From assembly GCA_963277665.1 (NCBI GenBank), contig OY728160.1, positions 46,298,605 through 46,362,604 of the forward strand: DNA of 64,000 nt. Direction: 5' to 3'. A program made the translations under genes and the position numbers. Shown here piece by piece: positions 60,952-64,000 of this stretch. This DNA comes from Viscum album. Its lineage: Eukaryota; Streptophyta; Magnoliopsida; Santalales; Viscaceae. Position 1 is the stretch's first letter, and each line of letters opens with the position of its first letter. The notes under the pieces are model-generated. The model searched no databases, was not told the DNA's origin, and saw only the letters and a list, made by a program, of their open reading frames with translations.

Positions 60952-63134
60952 TATAACGCCCTGACCCCGGTATCCCGGAGTCGGTGCTATGGTTATGGTG
61001 TGTAATTTATTTCATACAAACGAAACAAATATGTTACACATCATAACACAGCAGGATGAACTTTCTGGTTTAGATCCTGGAGAATCAGAGACAACAGCTT
61101 TGCTTCTTTATTGTTGAGCTAAGAACAAAAAAATCCAAGACTTGGAAAGGCTCTATCAACCTGTAAAAATTTTAACAAAAATGTAGGGTGAGCATTGAAA
61201 TACTCAGAAAGGGTTTTTTTTTTAAATACATAAATTCAGCCTTTGAAAACTACTTTGAAAAAACTTTTCCATACTTAAAATGTTTTCTTAAAGGAAAAAC
61301 TTCAAAAAAATGAAGGTTGATATAATAAAGTTAAAGTGATTCATACTTATGAACTAGAACACTTAGCTGAAACCCAACTTAATAGACAAGATAAGCATGC
61401 TAATAAAAAGGCATGGGTTATACTAAGTAAAGTGGCCATAAAAAAGAAAGGTGTGTTTGAACAATAAGGTGTAAACATCATCAGAGTTGCGCACAAGCGC
61501 ATTATCTAAAAAAATGCACATCATGACATGATAAATGTAATTCAACATTTGTAATAAAATTCTGGAAAAGAAAACTGGTCATGCATCAACATTGCCACAT
61601 CATATGTCTTGTGTTTTTTTTTAAATCTGATACTCATAGGTAAAGGTTCTATAACCAAGGATACTCCTCTAGTCAGATTAATCACTTGGTTGGTCATATA
61701 CTATGAAATGTGTGCTGAAGGACTCATGATCTCTATGTCAAGTCCTTGTGCCATGACCTAGGGGTAATAACCCAATTTGACTGCCTTGAGAACTATCGAT
61801 GCATCAAGAAGCTTACTTTTACCAGTCTCCAACCCGGAGGGATTACTTTAACCAGTCCCCAACCTGGAGGGTTTTCTTTTTACCGGACCCCATCCCGATA
61901 GCCCCATACATTTCTCACATGTTGATAAGGTCAGATATTCAAGGTGTCTCATACCACTTTGAATATTTAATTTTAGTTCATATTACCCATGGTGTCCCAT
62001 ACCACTTTGGGTAATACCATTTTCATTTCTCATTACCCAAGATGTCCCATACCACTTTGGGTAATTTAGTTCTTAGTTCATTATCATGTTGAGTCATATG
62101 CATGAATAATAATATGAATAAGGTAACCATTATATAATTGGTTTATCAATACATGATACGACAGTTAAAATTGAAAATATGGAAAAAAGCACGCATGGTT
62201 CAGTAAGAATACTATGTGCATAGAACAATTATTTAAGCACATAAAATGATGAATGTATGAGATTTTCCCCAAGGGGTATTAAATGATGAGTCTATAAAAT
62301 TATAGTACATGGAAATGAACTACTTAAAGAAAATACTTGGCATTAATTATTGTTCTTCACAGGTCATTGTACTTGCAAAAAAACTCCAACCACTAATAAT
62401 CACTACGGCATGCTTGGTATAAACATAATAAACATTTGCAATCTTTAAAATTACAATACATGGAAATAAACTACTTTAAAAAAATACTTGGCATTAATTA
62501 TTGTTCTTCACAGGTCATAGAATTTTCAGTTAAGCTCTGACCACTAATAATCACTGCAGCGAGTTTGGTATGAAAATAATAGAGGATTTCTACATATTAA
62601 CATAACCCTTTAATCTCTATCCTTTTAATACAAGTTTAAAACCGGCATAATCATATCCTTTAAAAAACATAAATCATTGTGAGGGCGACATTTTTAATTA
62701 ATCGAGTTCTTTAGTGTACTCTTAGACACAAAAATATAAAACAACATAGTCAGGCACTAAAATCCTACATGCATAAAAATATTAATAACCATTTCTTGAA
62801 ACTAGGGTTTCAGATATTAATCTTAAAAACACATACACACATAGGGATATATACACAAAGTATATGTATAAATTAAACATGGTTCACTTAAAATCTGAAA
62901 ACCTCTAACTACTTATCATTTATTCAGTTTAAAAAATCAAAACCTTATGGGGATTTAAATGTTCATGAAACTATAAATACATAAATATATAAAAACTTCA
63001 TTTTTAACTATAACATAATTGTACTTAAACCAAAGACCAAGTTCGCATCAAAAATATTCTTCAAAGATAAGTATTCATTTCTTAAAAGTCAAAGCCGATT
63101 TCCATTCCAATACATAACCTTATATAAATATATA

Positions 63135-63173
<39 letters not shown>

Positions 63174-63290
63174 GGCTTACATAAAATCATACATGTTAGG
63201 AATTGATTTTAGAAAGACCCTTTCAAAAGTATAATTCTTAGTATAAGGACACTGAATAATCTTTGATACCCTAAAAATAATTGGGTTTGA

Positions 63291-63326
<36 letters not shown>

Positions 63327-64000
63327 AATATATATATTCAAAACCGTATATACACTATACACTTAAACCTGAGTGTTAGGTTTGTAAAATAGGATCGTTA
63401 AAACAAACTTAAAAAGGATACCCCTTTTTATATCACGATGGAAACACCCTTGAAAATTATTCAAACCCGAAGGGTTTGTGTTGTATATACATATATAAAA
63501 TTATATCAATACACCTATTGTATCACACCAGTTACAAAATAAAGACTCAAAAGAAAAAAAATCTTTACATCATATTAAAGAAACACCCTTCCAAAACCAC
63601 ACACCCCGTTTTTGAAACAAGGAGTGAAACGATTCTTATATTATATAAAATTTATATGTATATATATATACATTTCATGTAACCGGCTACACGTAGAGGG
63701 TTTATACTAGGTTTTCTATTATATGAAAAAAAATGAGAGTACACCTCGAAGGCAAGCACCCTTGGAGTCCTCTGTTTAAAAAGAATGGTTAGCATGGAAT
63801 ATATATATATATATACCTTTAACTATAAGTCATATATATAATCATGTATATATAGAAATGAACTAAGGAGAATGGGTGGTTTTAAAAAAACATGTAAATA
63901 GGACACCCTTACCTTATTGTGGAGGACACTCGGATCAGAGGAAGCTTGCTGGTCTTGCTGGAGAGGTCAGGAGGAGTTCGGGTGCAGGAGGAAGTTTGTG
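60952..64000 (-). repeat. 5' LTR of E4 (cut by window end)
   Basis: Matches 55617-58671 throughout, ending in the GC-rich block (gtgcaggaggaagt). Differences are scattered point changes, short indels and microsatellite length. The remaining 1.4 kb, including any promoter upstream of the block, lies outside the window. Confidence 0.9.

Larger units (their letters stand above)
55617..64000 (-). mobile_element. E4, non-autonomous LTR element with an F-box-like insert (runs off window)
   Basis: Left LTR 55617-60115 (4,499 bp), interior 60116-60951 (836 bp), right LTR from 60952 past the window end. Minus orientation is set by a near-perfect initiator tRNA-Met primer site at 60938-60951 and a polypurine tract at 60116-60129. 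The LTRs look about as similar as those of the LARD-like element, so insertion is relatively recent. Termini are TGTGATGCCC and ...GTTATA, not the usual CA end, in both copies. There is no gag or pol. It could move only with enzymes supplied by another element. Confidence 0.85.

Overview
This window looks like a repeat-packed, gene-poor stretch of a large plant nuclear genome. It is AT-rich, has no long open frames, and almost every recognisable stretch is a decayed transposable element typical of angiosperms: Ty3/gypsy, Ty1/copia, plant L1-type LINE and CACTA-like DNA transposon. Several LTR elements carry primer sites resembling the initiator tRNA-Met complement. I see no intact host gene, rRNA gene, convincing tRNA gene or CRISPR array. 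No species can be named from the sequence. All homology calls come from reading translated motifs by eye.

Layout. (1) 1-9943: gypsy element E1 on the minus strand, with LTRs at 1-1965 (cut by the window edge) and 7747-9943. Its gag, protease, RT, RNase H and integrase are all broken, and a 984-bp CACTA-like element (4936-5919) sits between protease and RT. (2) 9944-45063: three diverged copies of one very long LTR, called 'X' here, up to about 5.8 kb. Copy 1 is 9944-12529. Copy 3 is 14280-19052 plus 28098-28492, split by gypsy element E2 (about 19053-28097). Copy 2 is 28509-30776 plus 41525-45063, split by a LARD-like element (30777-41519) with a perfect 5-bp target duplication (ATATT). Copia-type integrase and RT remains lie beside the X copies (12530-14279 and 45064-48060). 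(3) 48070-53900: a plant L1-type LINE on the plus strand, interrupted at about 48520-50280 by a copia LTR-like segment. (4) 53900-55616: unclassified sequence with one LTR-promoter-like patch. (5) 55617-64000: element E4 on the minus strand. Its LTR is 4.5 kb and its interior only 0.84 kb. The interior holds an F-box-like open frame instead of gag-pol. The second LTR runs off the window.

How the pieces relate. The LARD-like element and E4 have the same plan: LTRs above 4 kb, a primer site, a polypurine tract, and an interior too small for pol. One keeps a short zinc-knuckle (nucleocapsid-like) frame; the other carries what looks like a captured host fragment. Both would need enzymes from an autonomous relative. 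In the X and LARD LTRs a minus-strand TATA box and a possible splice donor precede a series of hairpins.

Main candidate for something undescribed. Those hairpins have long imperfect stems whose sequence changes on both arms together, around a conserved core (GGAGACGGTAGTCCGTACG and relatives). They occur in series at about 185-bp spacing in two otherwise diverged LTR families. E4 has its own analogous set with a different conserved loop (GTGTCCCATACCACTTT). This could be a structured RNA or DNA module of large non-autonomous plant retrotransposons.
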